Below are positions 26,701 to 41,900 of a DNA stretch of 64,000 nucleotides, in pieces. The DNA lies in the NCBI GenBank assembly GCA_032207245.1, contig CM063504.1, positions 85,511,624 to 85,575,623 on the forward strand. The letters are read 5' to 3'. The notes beneath the pieces are model-generated. The model saw nothing but the letters and a program-made list of their open reading frames with translations. It was not told where the DNA came from and searched no databases. Positions within the stretch are counted from its first letter, which is position 1; each line of letters opens with the position of its first letter. Source of the DNA: Pardosa pseudoannulata. Its lineage: Eukaryota > Arthropoda > Arachnida > Araneae > Lycosidae. A program made the translations under genes and the position numbers.

Positions 26701-29700
26701 GAATATTATAGATTGAGAAGTTACATAAAAATGTTAAACAATATTAGTATATATTTGTTTCTTGGCAAGTTACAGAGTAAATGCTCAATATTTTTTTTTT
26801 TTTTCGAAAACAAGCTTTTCTTTTCTTTTGTCCATCTAAAACAAAGTATAAAATATTTTCTAATCAAACATGTTAAACTGCTTTCATTGTTTTAGTACCA
26901 GTAACAAATGATCGGAATTAAGAAATTATAATCTAGTTTAATTTAAATAACTAAGTATTTTCAATTAATGAATTGGATGTACTATCATTTTGTTATTTCA
27001 AATGATCCAAAGTATATTGCAATAAAAACAAACATGAAATTTAATGCAGTTCAGGAATATCTTATTCTAAACTTTGCAAATCCACAGTTAAAAAAGTGCT
27101 AATAAAATGTATTATCAAATATACAATGGAATGACAAATTCTCCAGGGGAAAAAATCTTAAACTCATTCTTTAATGAGTGCATTCTGCATTTCCCTTAAC
27201 CATAAAATGTTATCCGTTTCTGTTAATCACTGTTATTTTTATACCTGAAACAACTTTTAAAAAAGTTATTTTAATGCAAAGACCAATAATACAAATGCTT
27301 TCATTAGAAAAAAAAATTATTTACTACACATTAAAATTTTCAGCTTTTAACAGTTTATAATATTAGATAAAGAAACTAATGTGCATAGTTATTCAAAAAT
27401 ATTTCAGTCAATAATGGCTGATTTTCTGACAAGTTTTATACAGTTAAGTTAGATCAAGTTATTTCAGAATAAGGATAAACTGTATAGGTTATGTTGAAAG
27501 AATTAACATGAACTATCTCCTTAAGATGTTAATGAATAACAAAATAAAAATTTAAAAAATGAAAAATTAACAGTAAGGAATTCACATAGATGGAAAATAA
27601 TAATTTTCCTACAAACCATAGAAAAAGTGGAGAGGATCCTTGAAGTGAGAAATGAGAGATAATATCATTTTCATTACTCATAGCTGTAAATAAAAGAGAA
27701 AGATTATTGTAAATCAGATTTTATAAGCAACAAAATATTAAATTTTAAAAATATCAGAAACAAACACTTAAAAACATATGAAACAATTCTTTTATAATGG
27801 CTTTATTTTTTTAGAAAATAAGGTTCCTTAATATTAACAGAATGGGTCAAAGTTAATAGGTGCATCATGTATGACAACGTACGTTTACTGAATTTTATCA
27901 TGAAGTTTTCAAAGATACATATTTTTTAAAATATTGAGATTTAAAAATACTAAAATTTGGTATTAATTTTCTCTAATTATAATATAATAATATTAATTAA
28001 ACATAATTAAAACCTATTAATTTATAAATAATAAAAATCATAACAATGTATTTTAAAATTTTCACTTTAAAAAACTTTTAAATACACTGCTTAAAACAAT
28101 TAAAGGATATTGAGCTTGTGTATGGATGTTGCAGCTGTGGAACTGTTAAGATTAGGATAATTGAAGAATAACTGACAGATGTGGTTAAAAAAAAACGTTT
28201 GGCAAATTGCATTTTATTGAGAATATGGACAGACGGACGGCTTTCCTAATGCATGTACTATTTCTCTAATCTTTATTTTCCCAGCTATCCAAACTAAAAC
28301 TGAGGATGAAATTTATTGAGATTACATTGTTTTTACAATTCTCAAAACTGAAGATTGAAAAAATTATTGCTGCTTATGGCTCTATCTTTCACTGTCCTAA
28401 ACTAGCTGTAAATTCTCTTAGAGAAAGCTGAGAATTAATGCTACTTTTATGCCATTAACAAATGCCGGTAACAAATGCCTACTTTAAGGTATTAAACAAA
28501 AGTTCTTATTGACTATATTCAATTCTCATTGAGAGGGGATCTAAGCATTGTAGCACCTCTGGAACAAGTGCATATCTTTGTAAGGGGACTATATTAAAAA
28601 ATAAATTTAGCTTTAAATATATTCTTTTTTTCATTTTGCTTGTTAGGCTGGAAACTTTTCAACCCACCCTCATATATTAACTTGACTGCATACATCATGT
28701 AAAGAACAGCAATATAAGTAATTACTTTTCCATTTCCTGTATTCTTCTTCTACAGAGCGCTTTAGCTGAGCTTTGTTTTCTTTTGGTGCTTGATGTTGCT
28801 GGAAAAAATCAGCAAGAACAGTAGGGAAGCACATTAGTGTGAAACTGGACCAGCTGTGAGGAGTGTGTTGCATTATAGTTGTCAAAATGTCTTTGCACCA
28901 TGTACCAGAAAGCGATTCAGATCCTGCAAAATGAAAATGTAAATTGCTTTTTATAAAATTAAGGCTATGCAATAAAGCAAACATGAAATTAATATACATT
29001 AATGATAAATAAAATCATAATGCATAGTATTCTTTTGTTACTAGGGGTCATATTAAATAAATTAGCACTTGGTAGATAGTTTTACAGGGGAAAAATGTAG
29101 AGTGAGAGTGTTTTCATCAAAACTACAGCACTAATTAGTCCCACAAATACAAGTCAATCATCCCTTTTCATGCTCTTGTTTAACTAACAATCCCTTTTCT
29201 TTATATATTATCAATCAGGTGCATTTATACTAGGCTGCACAGAAGAAATTGTGCTCCATTAGTGCAGGAATGCTACTTAACCTTCCTTGTCAGAAGAAAT
29301 GTTTATTGCTATATCAGGTTTTAAATAAGGCAGTTTATATTCCAGTCAAACCATTGTGAAACTTAACTGTACAGAAAACCACCTGTGTTAGGAGAACAGT
29401 TTCCCCTGGCAATAACAGAAAGGTGCACATAGAAAGCGATGTTCATGAGGTACATGTACTTTCCCCTAAGCATCATGTTTAGTCTTAGACTGCAGAATAT
29501 ATTCTACAATTGATGTCACAGTACATTAATCAAATGTTTAAACTAAAACCATTTTTCCAATTTACAGCAAAAAATATACTATGAAGAAAAACATAATACA
29601 CAAATGTATCTTACCTGTCACATGTATAGCTCTAGCAATTGTCAAAACAAGAACTTTATTCAGTTCTTCAGATTCACCAGATAATAAAGATTTAGGCTCA

Positions 29701-32700
29701 GTAGGCAAACGAGATAGCTGGGGCTGAACTTCTGCACTCCCCATACCAGCTATTAGTTTTAAAGCAGTACTTTCAACACTGAAAAAAAAAAAAGTTCTCA
29801 GCTCTTTCCTGATCTATAATGAATATATTTTAATAGTAAAGTACAAAGTTCTTACCACAAATGTAATTGTGTTTGATTAGTTTGAGGCACTGCTGCTAGA
29901 CTATGTAAATGATTTAAGAGCTGAACTCTATAATGAGGCTGAAAATGGTGTAACCTGTAACTGAACATTTCAAGTAATGTGTGTAGTATACCCCAAGCAT
30001 GGCTCCGAAACACAGTAGGTAATAAGTGACCTATAATACAAAGATAAAACTGCTATAGATTTTTTTTCACATAGACTATCCATAATGAAGAAAGATCAAA
30101 TTTATCAACTGCATATCACTAGAAATAGTGCACACAAAACTTAGTTTTATTTTAAATAAAATAACTGAGAGAAAAATGTAGTAGTAAAACAGAAAATACA
30201 AAACAATTATTAAAAATGTTGCCAAGGTAATTCTTTACACATTTTCTGGCGTACCAGACATATCCCCATTGCAGTTAGCATATTTAATATTATAATAACA
30301 AATTACATGAAGATTTTAGTATTTCCTGTGAAATCCAAAACATTGCCTAGAAGAGGACATAACTTAGCATTTTTAAAAATTCTTACAGAAAAAAAATCCC
30401 AATTATTTATAAAGACTGATAATTTGAGAAAAATTTTAAAAAATAGGAGATTGCAGCTAAACTTGAACAAACCAAGAGTGATTTTAAAAAGAATCACTGT
30501 TTTAGCATATTTTACTGTTAAATTATATATTAATCCTTCATTTTGCATTATTAACATTTACAATAATTTTGCAATTATACTATGCGTATTTTTTATTATA
30601 TTTTTAAACCTGCAATTTACAGATTGATTTATTAAAGAATTTGTTCATTGAGCTGTTTACTTTTAGACTTTATATGAATTGCTAAAATTATTTGTAAAGT
30701 AGATGTAACTGCGAGTTACTAGCTTTTTTTTTTTTTTTTTAATAATAAAAACTTGACAGAAAAAAAATAACTTTTTGGACTTTGTAAAAGTCGTCCTTAA
30801 CACTCATTTCCTCCTAGATTTGTTTCCCACATTCAGTATGAATAATCTTGAATTAAAAATGTTAAAATTAAAGAGACAAAATACTCTTCAATGTTAATAT
30901 CAGTAATTTTATTAATTCAATAACAGCTGTTAAAATAATTAGCAAAAAACTTAAGTTATTAAAAACTGTTCATCCCACATTTAACTCTTTTAAAAATTTC
31001 ATTATCTGGTAGAGCTGTTTGGAGTAAATCCACATAATTTTTTCAACAACCTTAGAGATTTGTGTCTGTCAATATTATGTAGTATGTTAAGATGAATTTA
31101 AACATTTAAGCAAAGAAAATTAAAATGTACAGAAGGAGTGCTTTGAAAAACTTACTTATGAAACCTTTAATACCAAGTGATTCGATTTCATTATAAACTA
31201 GCAGCCTACTGTAGGTTTCAACTAATGCAGGAGCCAGGCACAGAGTGGTTTTTGCTTGAGCAAGTTTCATCACATGGGTAACAATATTATGGATTAAGCT
31301 AAAAAATACATCAATAGGAAAAATGAAAATTTTTAAAAAATTCACCTTCTAAACTAATAAAACATAGTAATATCAAGTCATATTACATTTGATTTAATGA
31401 TATCTTAGTTTTAAGGCTGCATATTTCCAATATTACTAGTACTCAGAATCAGTTACTAGTAACAGCTAAAATGGCCCTCTATCTCAGCCATATAGCTTAG
31501 TATATATTAAAAAAAAAAAAAAGTATAATTTTACTATTTGTTTGTTTAAATTTTAGAAAACTACCTAAATAGCGTAAGTGAAGAAGTAAAAAGTATCATA
31601 AGAAAAAGAAAAGAATTTATACAGTAACAGTGAACTGAATAAATATACATTGTGGGAAAAAAACCCTATACATTTTGTTAACGGTAAACACACATCTAAT
31701 ATATATAAAAGAGCTTGTCCTATCTGTGCATTGGTCCATTATAGAATTCTAAGCCATTTCACTGATCATGAGTATATTTAGTACAGTTAATTCTTAGGAT
31801 CTGGTGAAGGCAACACAGAAATTCTTCAAATATTTTTTATTTATCATATCAAATGATATGTTTCACAATAGATGATCCTGTTAAAAACATTATCTGCTAT
31901 TTAACTTTGTATAGGTTAATTCTGTCATTTTGTGGGTGTGCATTAAAGTCTTTAATGAAATGCATTTGTAATATTAGTTTCTTCAGTAAATTTAATGATA
32001 GATGCTAATTTATTGGATAAATACAGTGGTGTAGTGAAAGAGAGGATGGTGGGGTTATAAATCATTATTGTATATATGTATTTAAGGATTGCTGAATTCC
32101 TTTTAATATATGAATTGAAGAGGGGAGAACCCCTCACACGAAAAATTTCTTTCTATACCCCAAGGTAGATTTCATTCTTCCTGAACCTTATGCTAGCCAA
32201 GTTTATAACATTACACTGTTAAATTTAGTTTGGAAAAATATATATCGAAAATTGTGATATCTATAATTTTTAGCATCAATGTACAACTCAGTAATTGCTT
32301 CATATTTTCCATTATGCCCATGGATAATCCATAGCAGATAGAGCTTATGCTTCATGAAGTAAAATAGATAAATGATACTTTCAGTTACAAAATGGAAAGA
32401 TAGAAAAAAAATTAATTACCTCATCTTTGTATGTACAGTTAAGGAATCCAAAATACTCATGGATAAAGGTTTAATAGGACCTGAAACAGCACCGCCAGTT
32501 AGCTGAGCTTGCTGCTTAGCATTACCTTGAATAGCTTCAACAAGTACCCCCATTGGTCTAGAAAAACACTCTTGATTTGTGCTGTCTAAATAGAGACAAA
32601 ATACATTTGAAATATAAAATAGTAGTTAAGATTGTAAATAAAACTTACAGAATTTTCTATATTAGAAATTACATTTTTATTTTTTGGCTTCATTTCCATC

Positions 32701-34029
32701 CAAAATATCCTCAATAACAATGAGTGAGTTATTTGCAGTTTACAAGAGATATTTATAACTGCTCCAACAGTTAAATTTAACCATACTTAATTATTCATGA
32801 ATAGCCATATACAAAATAAGTTAATTATTAATGAGATTCAAACATGTTAAGTCATATTTAAAATGAATTTTCTTAGTGGCACAGAATAACAATAAGTGGA
32901 TACTAAGATTTTGATAAGATTTATTTATGGATTAAATGCAAAGGTTTTCAGTTTATAGAAAAGGAATGTTATTAAAAAAGGCATTCAGAATAATGACAGA
33001 TCCTAAACAACCTTGAATTTTGAGATAAAAATATAACTATATACTGACACAATATACTTTTCTTGTACTAAAGTATTAAAAGAATTGAGGTATGGAAAAA
33101 TTATTTTCCACCATCAGAATTTATCTATACTGTTAAGAGCATATTGTTAGTAAATAGATGACAAATCCAAACCATGTGTGCTTTCATTCATGAGCACTAT
33201 CCTAGAAGTTAGCTAACATTATTAGCAGTACAATGGTATAACTATGTTGTTATTCCAATATCTCCAATAAAAGATAAAAAAAGGAGTGAAAAACTAATGA
33301 ATAAATAAATGAAAGTTATTCATAAACAGATGCAAGTCATATGCATCAAAAATTTGAAAATGGCTCTAGAAAAATATCAACCATTTGGTAATAGGCCTGC
33401 CTTTTAGTACTACAGTATATGGTTCCAAATCAATCATGTTACTGACATAAATAATATATTTGGGATTGCCTTTAAGCAGAGGATCCTCGTCTGGTTTGGT
33501 TTTGAGCACTATGGTCTACTTTTTGCAACATGAAGGCTAATGAGACTCGGACCTACTGCTTAAAACCGATTCTAAACATCCATGCCACTGTGAGATTCAA
33601 ACCCACAAACTCTGGTACTGAAGATTAATGCCCTAACCATTCGGCCAACGTTTGATGATTCTGGTCTGATGTCTTCATATAGCAAAAACATTGGCCATAG
33701 CACTTCACATCAATAAACCTACCATTAGTTAAATGAGTTAACTTTTCTAATTCAATATTTATTTCAATGGGAAGACCATTGTTTACAGAGTTATATGGCA
33801 TTGGCTGTTACTATGAGCAGAATACCCGCTTAGTTTAAGTGAGAAAAATAAACTTTGAAAAACATGTAAAGAGAAGGTGAAAAACTTGAAATAGAGCTGG
33901 CTTAATTCAATATGTTAAACAGAGGTTAATTCAAATAAGTTTACTCCATTTTTTCCATTCTGTATTCCTAGTAAATGGTGCAAAATCTGTGAAATTATTT
34001 ACTCACAATAGTTCAAAATTCTACAGATA

Positions 34030-34105
<76 letters not shown>

Positions 34106-37100
34106 TATATATGTGTGTGTGTGTATGTATTTAAAAACTTTAAAAAAAAAATAAAATTGTTGAAAATCTGCTGACGTTTAGAAACAGGCATCATTTTCTT
34201 AAAATGAACTTTAGTTAGAATCTACTGTTATCCTTCCTTAAATATTTCAATCTCATTATTTCTTAAACTATAAAAAGAAAAGACAGAAGGAATATCATTC
34301 AGTTCCAATTCTTCTTTTTTTAATCTGATACCAAAATATCTGCAAATAGGTATATTCATTGAAATTAATTTAAACTCACTGGAAGAAATTAAAAAAAAGT
34401 GTTGAATAAACAAGTTCTTAAGTTTTAAATCTATTTTGTGTGAAAACTGAGAATATTTTAAAATTCCATCACTTTAGTTTGGAAATACTTCACAGATATT
34501 AGGAACAATACTTTATAAACACATAGAAATATACTTTTTTGAAACTAAAACTATTGAAGTAAACACAATACAACTATTTGAAATTAAAAATGAAACTATT
34601 TTTTTCTAAATACTTAAAATGTAAAACAATTTTCAGCATACTACATTATCCCTTTAAACGTCACTGATATTTTTATGTATCCACGGGAGTTATTTGAAAT
34701 TTTATTAAATCCTGTTGCTACTGACTGACAAATTAGACTTTTTTTTTTTTCAAGTTAATTATTGAATAACAGCAATACACAGAATTAGATAACTTGAGGG
34801 AAACACATTTTAGTATTAGATAATTCCCTACATATTTCAGTGAACAGCTTGACATATAACAGCATATAACTACATATAACAGCTTGAAACATGCAATAGT
34901 AAAATTTCTTGTACACTTATAGAGTTAAGAGGGAAATAATACATTTAAAAAATAAATAAATGTCAGTCAAGAGATTACATAGTGAAAACTTTCTTACATG
35001 CATTACACAACAATGATATTGTATAGTCCACATTTAAACTGTGGGATAGGTTGTTATTGCTCAGACTGCGCTGCAAATACCTAAAATATGAAATAGAAGC
35101 TATTAAATATTTTATTTACATTTAAGAGAAATTAAAACAGTCATGATAAATCAGAAAAAATAAATTGTTATTTTAAAAAATTCCTTAAATATTAAAACAA
35201 ATATATCAATAACTTATAAAAGAAAAAAATTAGTGTAGGAAAATATTAGAAATAACAAAAAAGATACTCAGACAAGCTTCAAATGATCCTCCTTGCTATT
35301 TCAGTGAAAGTATAAAGAGCTTAATAAAAAAGAGCTCAATAAAAAAAAGCGTGCTTGAAATAAAGTTTAACAACATAAACAATAGTATTTATTATCGTTA
35401 GCCATATTCAGTTAAACTTGTCTATTTTGAATATGAAAGTGCAAGAAAATGGGGGGAGGGAGCTATGCAGATTTTCAAGATAAACTTGTCTAGCTCTAAA
35501 ATTAAATAACTGTATTTGAATCAAGAGTAGGCACGTGAAATGTATATCATCAGTTAACAATATCTAATAAGTAAAAGGTTTTACTAGTGAACTGAACCAA
35601 CCCACCACTGGGTAACTGGACATAATTCCAACACCTGAAGAACTGATATAGTCAAAATCCTAACACAGTTTAGGTATACAAATCCCATCTCTATACTTAT
35701 AATGAATCAAACTCTTAGAAGAAAGTATCATTTGCTTCCTGCTTGGGGTTGATCTCCATCCTTTCATTTAGAAGGCCTCCAATAGTGGACTAACTAAAGA
35801 AGAAACTGAGTGCTTTTAATTAGATAGACACAACAAACTTCAAGATACAATCTACTATCCAGTCACTTGTTATAGTTGTTAAATTGTCCTAAAAAATCGC
35901 TGAAATTTATAATTTGCAATGAGCCAGTATAAATATGCCATTAAATAGTTTACGGAATATCCCCTACTCAATAAAATATATATATTTTCATAATCTTTAT
36001 TCCAATTTTAAACATTTTAATTTTGACCAAATTCAATGGCATTTTTATTGTTTTTGGTAGTAATTATTTACTGTTAACATTCTTAATAAACTGGGTGAAT
36101 GTATCAAATAGATCACTCAGCGACTCATATTACATCCTTCCTGAGACTTAATTTTGAATTTGAATATTAATTTGTTGTGACTTTGGTTTGTCAAGATTAT
36201 GACCCAGCCATTGGGAAACAAAATTAGGATTTTCCCCAAAGGTATGTTTAATGTTAACAGGAACAAGATAATTTGATTTCAAGTTATTAAAAAAATATAT
36301 AAAAAATAAAAGGCAATGTTATGTTTTCTTCTATATATTTAAAACTAGACAAATTTTGTTGATTTCAGCTTGTTTTCATTAGCGACAGATGTACTTAGAG
36401 TGATTTGAATGGAATCTGATATGTAATACTATTGTTTATGTTAGATCAGTGTATCAATATATACATGTGTGTGTGTATAATAAACTGACTGACATATCAA
36501 CACAGATCCAAAGAAAGAATTGTTTGAAATTCAATTCTTGGAAAAGTGAAATGGGTGAGACAAAAATGGGTAAAGACAAAAATTTGACAATGAAAATTTT
36601 ATCTTTCTGCCATTTCTACAATTACTTCTTTAGTACAAAATGAAATTTCAGACAACATTTGACACTTAAATTTAAAAATAGCAAAGCATTGCTAGGTCCA
36701 CTTAGTAAATGAATAAAAAATATGATACTAATACATTATCTGAACTTACTCTAAATGACCTGTAAGAGCAGGAGGCAATCTCCTTTGTAAACTAACTTGT
36801 TCCAGCTGAGCTTTTTTCATCAAATGGATCCATATGCAAGTGATAGCTAATGCATGGGTAGAACTAGCTTTAGTAACATCAGGTAACGGTAGAGGTTCCT
36901 TTTCAGGATACAGCAGATCATATAATTTCATCACAGGTAAAAAGTCATTTAACTGAAAGCAAATAAAAACTACCAATAAATATACATATATAATTGTATA
37001 TGCATGTGTGCATCTAGACAATGTAGAAATGCCAATCTATAATATTGACTAAGGATAAACATTACTTAATAAATAACTTACACCTGCTATTGACACTGTT

Positions 37101-38908
37101 AAACTTTTATTATAACCCCTTCGCGATCAACGTGTCGTGTACACAACACAGCAATTCCACTCTTATCAGCCCAGCTTCACCTCCATGTGATGATCTTCGG
37201 TTGATATTGACAGACCAGCATCGTGGATGTGTAATTGGAGATCAGAATGTTTTATTTGAATTATTAATGCTAGATTTAATTAAACAGCAACATTTTTCAC
37301 AACAGTTGACTTGTATAGCATTTATATGTAGTCCTCAAGAGGTTAACTAAACAATCAAAAATATTTTAAATTTCAAAATGTTTCAGATTAAATATAAAAC
37401 AAAGTTAACAAATTTCATAATTTTCTTAAGTCCTTTTATTTTTGAAATTTGAAAGATTGATATATAAAATCACCGAATATGTATATCTTAAATAATTTCG
37501 AAAACTATATTTTAAAAATGAATAATACACATCAAATGATTTCCATGTTGGTAATTGTGGTGACAAAATATGTCCAAACATTTAGATGAAAAATATTTTA
37601 AACCAAAAAAATAAGTTTTAATAGTTGATAACTGAATGACAAATATTTTGTGACATGGGCTATAATAAATAAGTCTGTTAAAACATTTATAAAAATAAGA
37701 TAGTTTGTTAGCTGGTTTGGAGCATTATAGTCTACTTAAAGTATAGTTTTGTTACATTAGGACTAAAAATACCGGGACCTACAGCTTAAAGCTGATTCCA
37801 AATGGCTACAAACATACAATTCAGCAGTCGGATTTGAACCCTGAACTCCAGAATCAAAAAGCAGCACCCTATCCATTAACAAAACATTTGAGCAGAACTA
37901 GAGTTTGATTCAAACCAATATTAATCCATTTACAGTTATATCCATTCATAGTTAAAAGCAGGAAAAGAGAGAAATGTCTACTTTACCAATATAGTATTTT
38001 TCTATCTTTTTGTTTAAGTCTTAAGCAAGTCTAAGATCAATACAATATTTAATATTGGAATAAATAATTGCTATTATTTTAAATTTAAAAAGCACTAGAA
38101 GCAGATACTAAATGTTGGCTCTTTTCTTTGAGAATTCTTTTTCTTTAAGGCTGTTTTTTCTTAAGAAAATTTATAAGTATCTTAATAACCATAAAACAGG
38201 CACATACTGAGTGCAAATGAATTTATTAATTTCAACCAATTAATCATTAGTAAAGAATATGGCAAATGACAAATATAATTACTTACATGATTCTTTTGAA
38301 TGCTTCCAGAAATAAATTGTAAAAGCACCCACATAAGATGATCTCTACCTTTTCGAAGATTTCTACCAACTAACTAAAAATATAAATAAAATTTTGCATA
38401 AGATTTTAAGCCTAAAATATAAATAACACAACAAACTGAAATGGCCGATATAAATTCTAAAATTCAGTGTAATGAATGGGATACTACAATGAGAAATTCC
38501 ATAAATCAAATAACAAAAACTTTTGAATGTGACTTTGTTATATCAAAAGTACTGCAGTAACTCTTCATCTTTCAATGAATTTATATATAAATATACTTTG
38601 TATTCATATACAAAATTAGTGGACTCACCAAAATAAGCATGGAAGAAATACTTCTTTTAAAAATTTTATTTCTAATTTAGTAACTTATTTTTGTCATTTA
38701 TTAAGTAGAATTCTAATTACTGGTGTTAATTTTAACGCTATGTATTTCTCCTCTAAGAATTATTAGCTAAATAACCAAAATATAGTTCTGACTACAAATT
38801 TTAATAATCAAATACATTTACACAATATTAATTTAATATCAAGATAATGCATTGCACCTACATAAAAATATGAAACAAGAGTTATAAAAATTTAAAAATG
38901 GGGATCTG

Positions 38909-38989
<81 letters not shown>

Positions 38990-41900
38990 TGTTTACGTTT
39001 AAATGGACAAAGCTATTTTTGTTGGAACTTTTTATTCCTAGACCTTTTTGGGATACTACAAAATCATATTTCTACTTTATTACAACCATTTTAAATTTTA
39101 TTGTACCTATTCATAATATAAAACCTAGCTGTAAAAGGAAAATTAATGAAATTTTAATCTCAAAGTAAAAAGAACAGCTAGCACAGAAGCTGTGCAAAAC
39201 TGCAAACCATAATATTGTCTAAATTGAAGCTTTTCTTCTGCTAGTATGCTCTATTTAGTCCCAAAAAAGTTTTGTAACTTCGAAAAAAATTGTTTGCCAC
39301 CTTTCGGAATTCTGCATTTTTAATTTATTTAGAATGATCTTCATTATTTACTTTACTTATATGGGAAGTTTTGTTTAAATATGCTTTATGTACATAGTAT
39401 GCACTTTTCCTTCAAAAATTAAGAGCAAAAACTGCAGATGCATAGTATACTAGAAATAATCTGTCTCTTCAGGTAATTACACAAGTTACATAAGGGAAGA
39501 CTGTATTTAAGAAAGAAAATAAAAAGTGAAAAATCTTACTCATTATATTAAGCTTATTTTTATAGCAAATAAGCTTGAAACAAAGGATCCATAGGGAAAG
39601 GGACACATTGGGGATTTCATGAGCATACATTATCTGACAGTCACTTTTCAGAAGTTTGGTTCAGTATTAATTCTGTAGAAGCCATTTACTTCAATTTCTT
39701 CTATTGAAAATTACAGCTTATTATACATGGAACTTTCTTTGCAAGTGTGATAAGCATTTTGACCACAAGTTTAAAGCACATTAAAGTGATTGCTTTACAA
39801 ATAGACTATAAAAATTATAAATTTCTATTACATAAAAAATGTACTTTTTTACTTTAAAAAAATTAAATAAACGTGTCTAACAAAATGTTCTTCATAAGGT
39901 TTTTTTCAGCAATTAAATATTGTGTAAATAACATCAGCAATACTCTCTTATTTATAACTATTATTGTGATGATGGAGTATATAATATATTTTTGGTATTT
40001 TACTTCAGTCAAGCAATGCATATTTTCACTACCAATTTTTTAAGATATAAATTACCATGTGTACCAAGTTCCATATAAACAAAATTTTGGGTTTGCTTCT
40101 AAATATTTTAGATATAGTATTCATACTCTTGATATACTTAAATTTTTTTCCTAAATACACCCTATTTCCTCAAAAATTAAAGGCTAACAAAAGATAATCA
40201 GAAAATAAAGCAAAAATGAGGATACCTTAGAATGCAAGGCCAGGACCATGTGAGGAAAACTAGCATACTGAAACAAAACAAAATATATCAATTGACTAGA
40301 AAGGTGTTGCCACAACAGCTGAGTTGGTCCCCCATCTTCCATTGCTTCAGTTTCATGCTCAGATTTTTCCATGGCAGAAACTATTAATTCAACTAGCTGC
40401 TCTTCGAGAACAGGACATCTTTGTTTTTGCTGAAAAGATAAAAAAAAATTTATTAATGCAGTATGTAAACAAAAAAGGTACCAGAGAAAATAAAATAAAA
40501 AATGACTTTCATAAATTGCATATTTTATGCTAAGTGATAAAGGGAAATATTAAATTACCTAAATGAAAGACACAGTAAAGGAGCATATCTGTAATATAGA
40601 ATTTCAACTACAAATTAGGATGATTTATGTACATTTTGATAGCATATAAAATACCGGTTCATAACCACATTTACAAATAATTAGTTGGGTTTCCAATAAA
40701 ATTCTTCATTTCAGAATATAAAAATACACTTGTACAGCTATTAGACTTAATTCATATTCATTTCTATAGTATAACTAGCTAGATACTCATACTTCTATGG
40801 TAATTCCATATTTATTGAAAAGCATTATTTTTCTTGTGCAAGTTTGTAAACTCTGGTCAAAAAGACAAATGAGACAAAATTCATAAAACTTGAAATTTAC
40901 ATGAAGCAATTTTTTGTCATTTCAAATACTACTTACCCCTACTGAAGATAAATTTTTGAAAAATCTTGTGAATGCATATTTTATAGAAATTTTATAATTT
41001 CCACACATCATAATAGGAACTTATATTCCAAAATTTCAGATTCCAAGTTTTAGCAGTTTGGGTTGTGCATTATTATTATATTATAGGGGGGAGGGGGGAA
41101 ACTTGCAGCTTGTGAGCCACATGCGGCTTTTTGAAGGATTATTACTGGCTCTCAATAAATGCATCGAAGTTCCCTTTTCCTTTTTGTGTTATATTTTTAA
41201 AAATTATTAGTGTTCCGTATGTGTTTCAAAATGTCTTTTAAATTACTGAAAACAAACAGGAAAGACTAAGTGCAAGGTTGTAACAAATTTCATTTCTGTC
41301 CAAGTTAAGAATGATATGACTCATCGAAAACTGCAAGATCAAACATAAATAGTGGCATAATCATCCATAATCGACCGACTGCAGACCAATTTTGAATTTG
41401 AAAACTTTCATTGAAACGGACAATTGACATTGTGCTCTGGAGGAAACAATTTGTATCACTCTTGCTACAGATATAATTTGTAATCTGAAATTTTTGGTAA
41501 GTTAACTATAATTTATTTTGTAGTATGTAACATGTGTTATTGTTTTAATAAAACAAATCTTGTATTTTCTAAATTTATTTATTTATTTTATTCTTTTAAA
41601 AATGATGACAGTAAATGAAAATAAAAAAATATGAGCAAGAAAACAGAAGTTTTAATAATGAGTGGGAGAAGAATTTCTTTTTTATTGACAATAATGGAAA
41701 AGCATTGTGTTATTTGTAATTCTACGGTAGAAAGCTATAAAGCTAGCAATTTACGTCGACATTATGAAACCAATCATCCTCATATGAATGAATGAATCAT
41801 CATTTTCTAATCAATATCCACCAAATTCCAAATTAAGATCAGATAAACTTACTTCTTTAAAATCAAATTTAAATAAACAACAGTCAATTTTTATGACCTT

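Noticed and set aside
30303..30627. Overlapping plus and minus ORFs of 106 and 84 codons in MED23 intron 15
   Set aside because: Lys/Asn/Ile/Phe-rich translations with no family resemblance, on both strands of the same AT-rich stretch; chance ORFs.
32023..32218. Small hAT-like repeat with CAGTGGTGTAG and CAGTGTAATG ends
   Set aside because: The ends match poorly and the flanks show no 8-bp duplication; too weak to annotate as an element.
37045..37350. 101-codon plus-strand ORF
   Set aside because: Lies in a MED23 intron within a possible MITE and resembles no protein; not supported as a gene.
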